Assembly: GCA_049890275.1 (NCBI GenBank)
Contig: JBMHBT010000002.1
Location: 69,922-133,921 of the forward strand
Source: UBA7374 sp049890275
Lineage (GTDB): Bacteria; Verrucomicrobiota; Verrucomicrobiia; Opitutales; Coraliomargaritaceae
Reading direction: 5' to 3'
DNA length: 64,000 bases
Below, one piece after another: positions 34,698-43,209 of this stretch. Within the stretch, counting starts at the first letter, position 1; every line of letters starts with the position of its first letter. Under the pieces are notes generated by a model, which was not told the origin of the DNA, made no database searches, and saw only the letters and a program-made list of their open reading frames with translations. The translations under genes were made by a program, and so were the position numbers.

Positions 34698-36137
34698 ATG
34701 AATAACGAGATCGATGAAAAACTAATTCAGGATGCATTTGAAAAGGCTGGGCAGGGTCAGGTCTTTCGCTTTTGGAATGAGCTCGATACCCAAGCTCAGC
34801 AGCAATTATTGGTTCAGGCTGCGACTATTGATCTTGGAGAGCTGACTGCATTGGTGGAAGAGCACGTAAACGGATCTCATGAGACGGGTATTGATCTCGA
34901 TGGGTTGGAGCCTGCGCCTTATATTGCATTGCCCAATAATGGCGGCGACGCCACTCTCTGGAAATCTGCCCTGGAAGATGGCGCAAAGGCGATTCGCTCT
35001 GGGCGTGTCGCTGCTTTTTGCGTCGCCGGTGGACAGGGTACGCGGCTTGGCTTTGATGGTCCGAAGGGGACGTATCCAGTGACTCCACTTTCCGGAAAGA
35101 CTCTTTTTCAGGTGTTTGCTGAAAAGATTGCCCGCAGTAGTGAGCGATTTTCTACCACGATTCACTGGTTCATTCTAACCAGTGAGATCAATAACGAAGC
35201 CACTATAGCTGCCTTCGAAGCCGAGAGTTATTTTGGTCTACCGAAAGAGAGTGTTCATTTTATTGTACAGGGCTTGGTTCCAGCTGTGGATAATGAAGGT
35301 AAGATCCTTCTTTCCGATAAGAGTCGTATCGCCATGACTCCGGATGGCCATGGAGGTGCCCTACGAGCGCTTGTACGTAGCGGGGCAATCGATACGATGC
35401 GTTCTCTTGGTGTGGATTGTCTGAGTTACTTCCAGGTCGATAATCCGATTGTTCAATGCATCGATCCGGCCTTTATCGGGTTTCATTTGCAAGGTGGCTC
35501 TGAGTTATCCTCAAAGATGGTGCCAAAAGCTTATGCGCTGGAAAAGGTTGGGCACTTTTGCACACAAAACGGACGCAATCTAGTGATCGAGTATAGTGAT
35601 ATGCCACCTGAAATGCAGGAAGAGAGGGGCGCTGATGGCGAATTACGCTTCAAAGCAGGAAGCGTGGCGATTCATGTTTTTGACTGTGAATTCATCGCGC
35701 GTGTTGGTGGTGGAGCCGTTGGGGCTGAGCTACCGTTTCATCGTGCGAATAAAAAAATACCGTTTGTCAATTCGACTGGAGAGCGGATACAGCCGGATGC
35801 GCCGAATGGGGTTAAATTTGAGATGTTTGTCTTTGATGCACTGCCTTTAGCTCAAAATCCGGTCATTATTGAGGCGAATCGTAGAGATGATTTTAGTCCT
35901 GTAAAGAATGCGGAAGGCGTCGATTCACCAGAGACGTGCTCCGAAGATCAGCGCAGGATGTTTGGTCGCTGGCTGCAGTCTGCAGGGGTCGAACTGACAA
36001 CGGATGAGACGGGCCTGCCTTCAATTTCCTTTGAGGTCAGCCACCGATTTGCCGTTGATCAGACAGACTTTATCTCCCAATGGAACCAGCTGGAATGCAA
36101 GCCTGCCTTGAGAGATGGTCTAGTTATCGGAGGGTAA
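34698..36137 (+). CDS. UDP-N-acetylhexosamine/UDP-sugar pyrophosphorylase, eukaryote-like
   Basis: A 479-residue UDPGP-family uridylyltransferase, of the UAP1/AGX type rather than bacterial GlmU or GalU. The UTP-binding loop GGQGTRLGFDGPKG is at 111-124. Other blocks are MTPDGHGGALRAL, FQVDNPIVQCIDP (sugar/uridine binding) and SSKMVPKAYALEKVG. It would convert UTP and a (GlcNAc) sugar 1-phosphate to the UDP-sugar. The start is the ATG at 34698, with a TTG six codons upstream as the alternative. It ends 6 bases from the convergent RHH gene. A phosphohexomutase able to supply sugar 1-phosphate lies 450 bases downstream. Confidence 0.87.
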   Translation: MNNEIDEKLIQDAFEKAGQGQVFRFWNELDTQAQQQLLVQAATIDLGELTALVEEHVNGSHETGIDLDGLEPAPYIALPNNGGDATLWKSALEDGAKAIRSGRVAAFCVAGGQGTRLGFDGPKGTYPVTPLSGKTLFQVFAEKIARSSERFSTTIHWFILTSEINNEATIAAFEAESYFGLPKESVHFIVQGLVPAVDNEGKILLSDKSRIAMTPDGHGGALRALVRSGAIDTMRSLGVDCLSYFQVDNPIVQCIDPAFIGFHLQGGSELSSKMVPKAYALEKVGHFCTQNGRNLVIEYSDMPPEMQEERGADGELRFKAGSVAIHVFDCEFIARVGGGAVGAELPFHRANKKIPFVNSTGERIQPDAPNGVKFEMFVFDALPLAQNPVIIEANRRDDFSPVKNAEGVDSPETCSEDQRRMFGRWLQSAGVELTTDETGLPSISFEVSHRFAVDQTDFISQWNQLECKPALRDGLVIGG

Positions 36138-36143
36138 CTTATT

Positions 36144-36368
36144 TTATTTACCGGTACTAGTCTTTGCTGCGGCTTTTTGTTTTTGCTCTTTTTTCAGGAG
36201 CTTCGCTAGCTCGCCTTCAATGGGGGTCAGCGGAATATCCCCAGTTGCCCACGAATCAAGGATCTTAGATCCGTATGTGGACGGCTTCATCCCGAGTCTA
36301 CCTGCTTTTTGCTCGATCTTGACAAATACCTCATCGGGTACCCAGCAGTTGATTTGCTTTTTCTTCAT
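36144..36368 (-). CDS. Ribbon-helix-helix type DNA-binding protein
   Basis: A 74-residue protein with the small RHH pattern. A beta strand (KKKQINCWVPDEVF) is followed by two amphipathic helices (VKIEQKAGRLGM and KPSTYGSKILDSWA). A Lys/Ala-rich tail follows. Such proteins bind DNA as dimers of the strand and often regulate their own promoter. There is no adjacent toxin gene, so a toxin-antitoxin pair is not supported. Two TTCTA-type palindromes lie just upstream of its start and are candidate operators. The call is from pattern, not from a recognised named family. Confidence 0.65.
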   Translation of the reverse strand: MKKKQINCWVPDEVFVKIEQKAGRLGMKPSTYGSKILDSWATGDIPLTPIEGELAKLLKKEQKQKAAAKTSTGK

Positions 36369-36384
36369 ATGTAAACTTTCTAAC

Positions 36385-36424
36385 TTCTATAGAAATAAGC
36401 GCAAGTATCTAAATGCTTCTAGAA
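36385..36424. promoter_or_regulatory. Paired TTCTA palindromes upstream of the RHH gene, candidate autoregulatory operator
   Basis: TTCTATAGAA (36385-36394) is a perfect 10-bp palindrome and TTCTAGAA (36417-36424) a perfect 8-bp one. Their centres are about 31 bases apart, roughly three helical turns. A third TTCTAG half lies near 36479. They sit 17-56 bases upstream of the RHH start in an AT-rich 213-base spacer that otherwise holds no gene. RHH proteins commonly bind such repeated short palindromes; binding here is inference. Confidence 0.4.
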
Positions 36425-36581
36425 TATTTATTTTTTTCTGCACGATAAAATGAAAATAGGTATAGGCTATATTAGTCATTCTAGTAATGCTATTTATTCT
36501 ATTTTTTTGGACTTGTTTTTCTGCTCTCTGCGTGGGAGTTAGCTGCGTTTTATTCCTCAACTTCTCTTTTCGCTACGGGGA

Positions 36582-38600
36582 ATGTCATTGCCAATCGGGT
36601 TCGATTTTAGAAAATACCCAGCTTTTTATCGTATGAGCATAGTAAAGAAAATGGAAATCGCCGCTTCTGAAGGCGTTTTATTGGAACAAGCATTTGAAAA
36701 TGCAAAGCGTTGGTCACAGGCTGATTTTTTACCTAGTTGGGTCGCTTCCAGTCTAGCAGAACTGGTTGAGAAAGGCGCTTGGGAAGAATTAAACGACCGT
36801 TTTTATCGTGAACTGGCCTTTGGGACCGGCGGCATGCGGGGCCGTACCATTGGTCGAGTATCGAGTTCTGTTGAATTGGGTACTGCCGAGTCTTCGGATG
36901 CTTGCCCCGTCCACGCGGCAGTGGGTACAAACGTGCTCAATGATTTTACAATTGTCCGGGCGACAATCGGGCTTTTTCGGTACGTAGAATCTTATCTCCG
37001 CGGTTCGGGTCGTATTGAGTCGCCACGCATAGTGGTTGCCCATGATGTGCGGCACTTCTCCCGTCATTTTTGTGAATTAGCAGCTTCTACCTGGAATCGC
37101 CTTGGTGGCCAGGCCCTGATCTTTGACGGTCCGCGTTCGACTCCTCAGTTGAGTTTTGCGGTCCGTCATTATCAAGCAACTTGTGGGGCGGTCATTACAG
37201 CCAGTCATAATCCTCCGCATGATAATGGGTTTAAAGTGTATTTTGAAGATGGTGCACAAATCGTCTCCCCGCACGCTGAGTGTATTGTTACAGAAGTGAC
37301 AAAAGTCGGACTGGAGGCGGTTCCGCCTTTCTTAGAAGTCTCGCTTGACGGAGTCGTCACTCTTGGTGAGGAGGCAGATATGGCTTACCTTGCAGTTTTG
37401 GAGGAATTAGTACTCGACCGCGAGGTTATGGAAAAGGAAGAAACCAAGGTGGTTTTCTCCCCGATTCACGGCACCGGTGCTGTGAGTAGTCTTCCGGTAC
37501 TCCGTAAACTGGGAATTGATGTGGTTGAAGTTCCGGAGCAAATGGAGCCAGATGGGGCTTTTCCTACAGTCAAATCACCGAATCCTGAAAATGCGGAAGC
37601 ATTGGCCATGGCCTTGGCTAAGGCAGAAGCAAGCAATGCGGATCTGGTTGTCGCGACAGACCCAGATGCCGACCGTATGGGTGTCGCTGTGCGCAACGAC
37701 GAGGGAAAGTTGGTTTTATTAACGGGTAACCAGATTGGTACACTTTTGGCGGAGTATCGTATTTCGACTCTGAAAGATGCGGAAATTCTACCGGAGGACG
37801 GCAGTCAAAATGCTGCTTTGATAAAAACTTTTGTGACCAGTCCGATGCAGGAGTCGGTCGCGAATTGGCATGGTTTGAAGACGGTCAATACTTTGACTGG
37901 TTTCAAGTGGATCGGTGAGAAGCTGGCCGACTATGAAGCGGAAATGAAGCGTGCTCTTTTTGATAAGGAAGGAATGGCGCTGGACTACGATGGTACGGAT
38001 GTATGGACCCGCGCGGACCTGCTCCTCGACTACTCAACCTTTTTTGTCTTTGGTGGCGAAGAGAGCTACGGCTATTTGGCTACCGACAAGGTGCGCGATA
38101 AAGATGCCAATGCGGCAGCAGTAATGATTTGTGAACTGGCCGCTTATTTAAAGGCTCAGGATATGACCTTTACCGGTATGCTGGATTCGCTCTATCTCCA
38201 GCATGGCTACTACGAAGAAAAGCAGATCAATATTTATTACGAGGGTGCGGCCGGCAGCACAAAGATCCGCAATATCCTCGACTCTTATCGCACGCACCCT
38301 CCCACAGCTTTCGGGGAAGTCTCGGTTAGCGGGTTTACAGATTTTGGCAAAGACGAGATCATCGATAGCGATGGTAAGAAGATTCCTTCTCAGGATTTCT
38401 ACTTTCTCGAATTGAGCAACGGATATAGTTATGCCGTGCGCGGTTCCGGCACCGAGCCGAAGATCAAATTCTATGTTTTTGGGCGCAGTGAAGTGGCTGA
38501 GCCGGAAGAGTTGGAACAAGCCAAAGAAGCTGCCGGTCAGGTTATGTCCGCATTATTAGAGGCAATCGAGGTGGACGCCCGTCAGCGGGCTGAGGCCTAG
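36582..38600 (+). CDS. Phosphohexomutase (phosphoglucomutase/phosphomannomutase, PGM2-like)
   Basis: Interconverts hexose 1- and 6-phosphates. Alpha-D-phosphohexomutase blocks are in order: the catalytic phosphoserine loop TASHNPPHDNGF (206-217, Ser208), metal loop DPDADRMGV (about 366-374), sugar loop GGEESYGYL (about 496-504) and phosphate loop RGSGTEPKIKF near the C-terminus. At 672 residues it is about 90 longer than typical PGM2-like enzymes, partly an N-terminal extension. ATGs at 36633 and 36651 are alternative starts. Together with the UDP-sugar pyrophosphorylase it could make nucleotide sugars. Glucose or mannose preference is not readable. Confidence 0.9.
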   Translation: MSLPIGFDFRKYPAFYRMSIVKKMEIAASEGVLLEQAFENAKRWSQADFLPSWVASSLAELVEKGAWEELNDRFYRELAFGTGGMRGRTIGRVSSSVELGTAESSDACPVHAAVGTNVLNDFTIVRATIGLFRYVESYLRGSGRIESPRIVVAHDVRHFSRHFCELAASTWNRLGGQALIFDGPRSTPQLSFAVRHYQATCGAVITASHNPPHDNGFKVYFEDGAQIVSPHAECIVTEVTKVGLEAVPPFLEVSLDGVVTLGEEADMAYLAVLEELVLDREVMEKEETKVVFSPIHGTGAVSSLPVLRKLGIDVVEVPEQMEPDGAFPTVKSPNPENAEALAMALAKAEASNADLVVATDPDADRMGVAVRNDEGKLVLLTGNQIGTLLAEYRISTLKDAEILPEDGSQNAALIKTFVTSPMQESVANWHGLKTVNTLTGFKWIGEKLADYEAEMKRALFDKEGMALDYDGTDVWTRADLLLDYSTFFVFGGEESYGYLATDKVRDKDANAAAVMICELAAYLKAQDMTFTGMLDSLYLQHGYYEEKQINIYYEGAAGSTKIRNILDSYRTHPPTAFGEVSVSGFTDFGKDEIIDSDGKKIPSQDFYFLELSNGYSYAVRGSGTEPKIKFYVFGRSEVAEPEELEQAKEAAGQVMSALLEAIEVDARQRAEA

Positions 38601-38623
38601 CCTTCCGCCCGCTTTGATTTGAC

Positions 38624-39229
38624 CTAGCGAGAAAAGCAATCGGTAAAGACCACTTCCTCGTAGGGAAGCTGTCCGCCGCGATCACTTGCCGGTTTCAGTG
38701 CCTTACCGACCACAATGATCATTCCAATAAGGTGGTTCTCCGGCAATTCAATGATCTCTGCTGCCTTGACCGGATCAAAGCCAATCATTGGGCAGGAATC
38801 GTAGCCCATGTCTTTTGCTGCGAGCATGAGTGTTTGGGCAGCGATGCCTACAGAGCGCATGGCCTCGTCGCGCTGCAATTGGGGATTATCTGAATAGAAT
38901 GGCTCAATCATCGGAACCAGTATTTCACGCACCGGTTCTGGAGCGTTGACCCAGTAGCGGCCTCCGTCGATATGGCTGTTCAGGTCTGCACAGAGGACAA
39001 TGGTTAGGGAAGCGTCGGTAATTTGTGCTTGATCCCAAGCCACGGCACGCAGCGCTGCTTTTTTTTCAGTATCGGTAACGACTACAAAGCGCCAGTTCTG
39101 CATATTAAATGAAGTGGGCGAAAGAAGGGCTGCCTCCATGAGTTGCCGGCTTTCTGCATCGGTCATGCGGTGCTCTGGATCGTAGTGTTTTACGGAGCGT
39201 CGCTCCTGAATAGCGGTGAATGTGTCCAT
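38624..39229 (-). CDS. Nitroreductase-family flavoprotein
   Basis: A 201-residue FMN-dependent oxidoreductase. It opens with the family pattern FTAIQERRSVKHYDPEHRM. SPTSFNMQNWRFVVV contacts FMN and substrate, and the C-terminal GYDSCPMIGFDP and GMIIVVGKAL blocks are typical. The closest style is the NAD(P)H nitroreductase/dihydropteridine reductase group. The physiological substrate is unknown. It is divergent from the photolyase cluster, with a 91-base spacer containing a perfect dyad. It ends 23 bases from the phosphohexomutase gene. Confidence 0.88.
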   Translation of the reverse strand: MDTFTAIQERRSVKHYDPEHRMTDAESRQLMEAALLSPTSFNMQNWRFVVVTDTEKKAALRAVAWDQAQITDASLTIVLCADLNSHIDGGRYWVNAPEPVREILVPMIEPFYSDNPQLQRDEAMRSVGIAAQTLMLAAKDMGYDSCPMIGFDPVKAAEIIELPENHLIGMIIVVGKALKPASDRGGQLPYEEVVFTDCFSR

Positions 39230-39242
39230 TATTCCTTACTAT

Positions 39243-39263
39243 TTGACTACTTATCTTAGTCAA
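39243..39263. promoter_or_regulatory. Perfect dyad upstream of the photolyase cluster, candidate operator
   Basis: TTGACTA-N7-TAGTCAA has perfect 7-bp arms over 21 bases. It starts 13 bases upstream of the nitroreductase ATG and ends 57 bases upstream of the photolyase ATG. The placement fits a regulator controlling one or both divergent genes. No MerR/LitR-type light regulator is encoded in the window, so the binding protein is unknown. Confidence 0.45.
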
Positions 39264-39320
39264 GCGGTCGCTGAAACACTCTTGCTGTAAGTTGGCTGAC
39301 CGAAAAACGCTTTATATAAG

Positions 39321-40766
39321 ATGCAAAGTTCACCCACAATCGTCTGGTTTCGCAATGACCTGCGTTTATCAGACAACATTGCTTTGGCCGAAGCCATCCG
39401 CGTGGGTGCACCGATTCTTCTTTTGTACATCCATGATCCTGAAGCAGAGGGTGCTTGGGCCTTGGGAGAGGCTTCCAATTGGTGGCTCCATCATGCCTTG
39501 GAAAGTTTGGGCGCTGATTTAGCTGAGCTGGGCGGGGCACTCGTTTTGCGCAAGGGAGACACGCTCTCTCAATTGCTTGAATGCGTACAAGCCAGTGGAG
39601 CGACCCGGATTTACTGGAATCGTCGTTATGAGGGACCACTCCGTGAATTGGATGCTCGTTTGAAGCGAAACTTTACGGATGCCGGTCTGGAGGTGAAGAG
39701 TTTCAATTCGTCCTTATTGAACGAACCGCATACCGTCAGCACCAAGGCGGGGAAACCCTGCAAGGTGTACACGCCTTATTTTAAAAATGTTAAAGAACGA
39801 CCGGTGGAGCCACCGGTGGAGCCATCACTGGATAGCATTTGTTTCATGGAAAAATTGCCGCAATCAGAGTCGCTGGAGTCGCTCGACTTGATGCCTGATA
39901 AAGACTGGCATCTGGAGTTTTCCAAATATTGGCAACCCACTGAAGCGGCCGCACACGAACGGTTGGAATTGTTTTTATCCAACCGGGTTCTTGGCTACAA
40001 CGAACAACGGGATATCCCTTCCGTGGAGGGTACCTCATCGCTTTCGCCCTATCTGCGCTTTGGGCAGATAGGTCCCCGTCAAGTGGTTCATGCATTAAAG
40101 CAAAAGGCATATCTTTCTGCAGAGGGGCCCTTTATTTACTTGAAGGAAATCTACTGGCGGGAGTTTGCCTACAATGTGCTGTATCATTTTCCCGATACTC
40201 CGGATCGACCCTTGCAACCGGCTTACTCCGATTTCCCTTGGGAGCCGGATCCCGTGGTCCTGCGTGCATGGAAAAAGGGTCAAACCGGTTATCCTATTGT
40301 TGATGCAGGTATGCGGCAGCTATGGCAGACGGGATGGATGCATAATCGCGTCCGCATGATTGTGGCCTCGCTTTTGGTCAAACATCTGCTGCAGGACTGG
40401 AGAGAAGGCGCTCGTTGGTTTTGGGATACTTTGGTTGATGCCGACCTTGCCAGCAATACACTGGGTTGGCAGTGGAGTGGTGGCTGTGGCGCTGACGCAG
40501 CGCCGTATTTTCGGGTTTTCAATCCCATGACGCAGGGACAAAAATTTGATCCGGAAGGGAGCTATGTGAAGCACTTCGTTCCCGAGCTGGCTGCCTTGCC
40601 AGCCAAGTATGTTCACGCTCCTTGGGAAGCGCCTGACGGGCTCTTGCAGAATGCAGGGATCGTTCTGGGAGAGACCTATCCACTACCAGTCATTGAGCAT
40701 GCGGCTGGCCGCGCCCGTGCGCTGGATGCCTTCAGCCGCTTTCGGGAAGGACCTGTTACCGCCTAA
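39321..40766 (+). CDS. phrB: Deoxyribodipyrimidine photolyase (class I CPD type)
   Basis: Light-driven repair of cyclobutane pyrimidine dimers using FADH. The 481-residue protein begins with the class I hallmark PTIVWFRNDLRLSDN. The C-terminal FAD domain has FIYLKEIYWREFAYNVL, GYPIVDAGMRQLWQTGWMHN and the WSGGCGADAAPYFRVFNP block. The Trp residues needed for photoreduction appear present. The order and length match classic CPD photolyases. It is the first of four genes with overlapping starts, and its TAA overlaps the ATG of the next photolyase by one base. Confidence 0.95.
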   Translation: MQSSPTIVWFRNDLRLSDNIALAEAIRVGAPILLLYIHDPEAEGAWALGEASNWWLHHALESLGADLAELGGALVLRKGDTLSQLLECVQASGATRIYWNRRYEGPLRELDARLKRNFTDAGLEVKSFNSSLLNEPHTVSTKAGKPCKVYTPYFKNVKERPVEPPVEPSLDSICFMEKLPQSESLESLDLMPDKDWHLEFSKYWQPTEAAAHERLELFLSNRVLGYNEQRDIPSVEGTSSLSPYLRFGQIGPRQVVHALKQKAYLSAEGPFIYLKEIYWREFAYNVLYHFPDTPDRPLQPAYSDFPWEPDPVVLRAWKKGQTGYPIVDAGMRQLWQTGWMHNRVRMIVASLLVKHLLQDWREGARWFWDTLVDADLASNTLGWQWSGGCGADAAPYFRVFNPMTQGQKFDPEGSYVKHFVPELAALPAKYVHAPWEAPDGLLQNAGIVLGETYPLPVIEHAAGRARALDAFSRFREGPVTA

Positions 40767-42319
40767 TGAAAACGCTCCGAAATCTAGTCGTTATTTTTGG
40801 CGATCAATTGGATCGTGAGGCTGTTGTTTTCCATGGCTTTGACCCTTCTCTCGATTTGGTCTGGATGGCCGAGGCAGAGGAAGAGTCCACCCACGTTTGG
40901 TCACACAAGCAGCGCATCGTCTTGTTTCTTTCGGCTATGCGGCATTTCCGGGATGCTTTGTCAGCAGATAAAATTCCCATCGATTATACGGAATTGACCG
41001 ATGCCTCCACTGGGTTGGGCCAATTCTTACGGGAATCCATAATGCGTTTGCAGCCGGATCAAGTGATCGCAACTCGTCCGGGTGAATGGCGTGTCTTGAA
41101 GATGCTTAACGAGGTGTGTGCCGATACTGGTGTTGCACTCGATCTCCGGGAGGACCGGCATTTTTACACTACGCCTGCCGAGTTTGCAGAGCATGCGGAG
41201 GGCCGCAAGGGATTGCGTATGGAGTTTTTCTATCGCGAAGTACGCCGACGTTTTGATGTTCTCATGGAGGCAGACCAACCGGCTGGGGGAGTTTGGAATT
41301 TTGATAAGAATAACCGGGGCAGTTTTGGTAAAGCGGGGCCGGTCGACAGGCAAAATGGCCCGAGTTTTGTTCCAGATACCGTGACAAAAGAAGTGATGGA
41401 TCTCGTTCAGGCTCGTTTTCCAGATCATCCCGGGCAGATCGATTCATTCCGCTGGCCGGTAACTCGCTCGGAAGCCTTGGACGCGCTGCAATGTTTTATC
41501 GCCGAGCGCTTACCTGATTTCGGGCGCTATCAGGATGCGATGTGGACAGATCAACCTTGGCTCTACCATTCCTTGATCAGCTCCTCACTCAATCTTAAGT
41601 TACTTCATCCGCGTGAAGCGGTCGAAGCTGCGGAGCAAGCCTACATTGAAGGACGTGCTCCGCTGGCCGCAGTCGAAGGATTCATTCGTCAGATTCTTGG
41701 TTGGCGCGAGTATGTGCGCGGCATCTACTGGCTGAAGATGCCCGAGTACCTCGAGCGCAATGTCATGCAAGCGGAAGAGCCATTGCCGGATTTCTTCTGG
41801 ACGGGAGAGACAGATCTGGAGTGCCTGCGACAGTCGATTGGGCAGACTTTGGAGCATGGTTACGCACATCATATTCAGCGACTCATGGTCACCGGTCTTT
41901 ACACCTTGCTTTTGGGTGTCCACCCCAAGGAAGTGCATGCCTGGTACTTGGCTGTTTACGTAGACGCAGTTGAATGGGTGGAGCTACCCAACTCACTGGG
42001 TATGTCGCAATATGCTGACGGTGGCTTGATGGCTTCCAAGCCTTACATTGCTACGGGTAAGTATATTCAAAAAATGAGTAACTACTGTGCAGCCTGCCCA
42101 AAGAATCCGACCAAGCGCACGGGTCCCGATGCATGTCCTTTCAGTACCTTGTATTGGGATTATTTATTCCGTCACGAATCGACTTTGCGCAAAAACCAGC
42201 GGATGTCTTTGCAGGTGCGCAATATCGATCGAATTCAGCCGGACGAGCGGGCCAAAATTGAATCGGCTGCCAGTGCCATTCGCGAACAAAACCGCCTACA
42301 AACTCCGATTTCCCTATGA
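40766..42319 (+). CDS. Fe-S bacterial cryptochrome/(6-4) photolyase
   Basis: A 517-residue member of the FeS-BCP group, typified by Agrobacterium PhrB, which repairs (6-4) photoproducts. The start NLVVIFGDQLD is the family opening. Four cysteines (353, 441, 444, 457) reproduce the spacing of the 4Fe-4S ligands of Agrobacterium PhrB as I recall them (350, 438, 441, 454), offset by exactly three. The block YADGGLMASKPYIATGKYIQKMSNYC (split by length) and QILGWREYVRGIYW fit the FAD-binding half. It overlaps phrB by one base and the SDR gene by four, so it is translated with them. Confidence 0.93.
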   Translation: MKTLRNLVVIFGDQLDREAVVFHGFDPSLDLVWMAEAEEESTHVWSHKQRIVLFLSAMRHFRDALSADKIPIDYTELTDASTGLGQFLRESIMRLQPDQVIATRPGEWRVLKMLNEVCADTGVALDLREDRHFYTTPAEFAEHAEGRKGLRMEFFYREVRRRFDVLMEADQPAGGVWNFDKNNRGSFGKAGPVDRQNGPSFVPDTVTKEVMDLVQARFPDHPGQIDSFRWPVTRSEALDALQCFIAERLPDFGRYQDAMWTDQPWLYHSLISSSLNLKLLHPREAVEAAEQAYIEGRAPLAAVEGFIRQILGWREYVRGIYWLKMPEYLERNVMQAEEPLPDFFWTGETDLECLRQSIGQTLEHGYAHHIQRLMVTGLYTLLLGVHPKEVHAWYLAVYVDAVEWVELPNSLGMSQYADGGLMASKPYIATGKYIQKMSNYCAACPKNPTKRTGPDACPFSTLYWDYLFRHESTLRKNQRMSLQVRNIDRIQPDERAKIESAASAIREQNRLQTPISL

Positions 42320-43209
42320 AGTCTGTGAAAAAAATTTTGATTACCGGAGCCAGTGGCTTAGTCGGCCGTTCACTGGCTGCTTTTCTGCGTGCTGAAGGTC
42401 ATGAAATAGTCACGCTGTCGCGTACTTCCGGAGATTTTCTTTGGGATGTAGAGTCCGGACAGATGGATCGTGCTGCATTGCAAGGCGTGGATTGTGTGGT
42501 GCACCTTGCGGGAGAGAGTATTGCCCAACGCTGGACTCAATCGAGTCAGGAACGCATTCTGCGAAGCCGAGTGGAAAGCACACGTTTGCTGGTCGATGGA
42601 ATCCTCAAAGCCGATCAACCTATTGATTTTCTCTGCGCTTCCGGAGTGAATTACTACGGTCATCAATGCGGGGAAGGGCAAACGGAGCAGGCAGCAGCTG
42701 GTGATGGTTTTCTTGCTGAAGTTTGTCAGCAATGGGAAGCGGCTCATCGACCGTTGAGTGATGCGGGCCTGCGTACGGTAAGTCTGCGGATTGGAGTGGT
42801 CTTGAGTGCTGAGGGTGGGGCGGTTCAGCGATTGTTACCGATCTTTCGCACAGGCTTGGGTGGTCCCGCCGGTCCCGGCCATCAGTTGATGAGTTGGATC
42901 GGACTGCCGGATCTGACAAATTTGATCGTCCACACGATCCTCCATCGGGAGATCATTGGTCCGGTCAATGCGGTCGCTCCCCATCCCGCAACGAACGCTG
43001 ACTTTTCTCACGCATTTGGTCGTGCTTTGAGCCGACCTGCGTTTTTACCAATTCCAGGGTTCATGCTTCGATTGCTCTATGGCGATATGGCCGACGAAAC
43101 GATCCTCTCTCATGTCGGTGCGATACCGAGTGTTTTGGAGAGTGCCGGTTTTGTTTGGCAGAGCCCGCGTATCGAAGAAGCCCTGCAGCAATGTTTTTTA
43201 AAGAAATGA
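42316..43209 (+). CDS. TIGR01777-type SDR epimerase (YfcH-like)
   Basis: A 297-residue NAD(P)-binding extended short-chain dehydrogenase. It has the Rossmann motif TGASGLVGRSL (10-20), the family stretch DCVVHLAGESIAQRWTQ, an SGVNYYG active-site region, and WIGLPDLTNLIVH near the C-terminus. The group includes E. coli YfcH and proteins once called SulA-like division inhibitors. Biochemical function is unknown. It starts in an ATGA overlap with the Fe-S photolyase and its own stop overlaps the next gene. Such SDR genes are often found with photolyases. Confidence 0.88.
   Translation: MKSVKKILITGASGLVGRSLAAFLRAEGHEIVTLSRTSGDFLWDVESGQMDRAALQGVDCVVHLAGESIAQRWTQSSQERILRSRVESTRLLVDGILKADQPIDFLCASGVNYYGHQCGEGQTEQAAAGDGFLAEVCQQWEAAHRPLSDAGLRTVSLRIGVVLSAEGGAVQRLLPIFRTGLGGPAGPGHQLMSWIGLPDLTNLIVHTILHREIIGPVNAVAPHPATNADFSHAFGRALSRPAFLPIPGFMLRLLYGDMADETILSHVGAIPSVLESAGFVWQSPRIEEALQQCFLKK

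Noticed and set aside
36144..36368. Antitoxin of a toxin-antitoxin pair
   Set aside because: Neighbours are a UDP-sugar pyrophosphorylase and a phosphohexomutase; no toxin-sized frame adjoins.
39292..39320. TTGGCT-N17-TATAAG promoter-like pair directly before the photolyase ATG
   Set aside because: The -10 abuts the ATG, so transcription would start inside the conserved N-terminus (WFRNDLR), which cannot be a leader. Probably coincidental.
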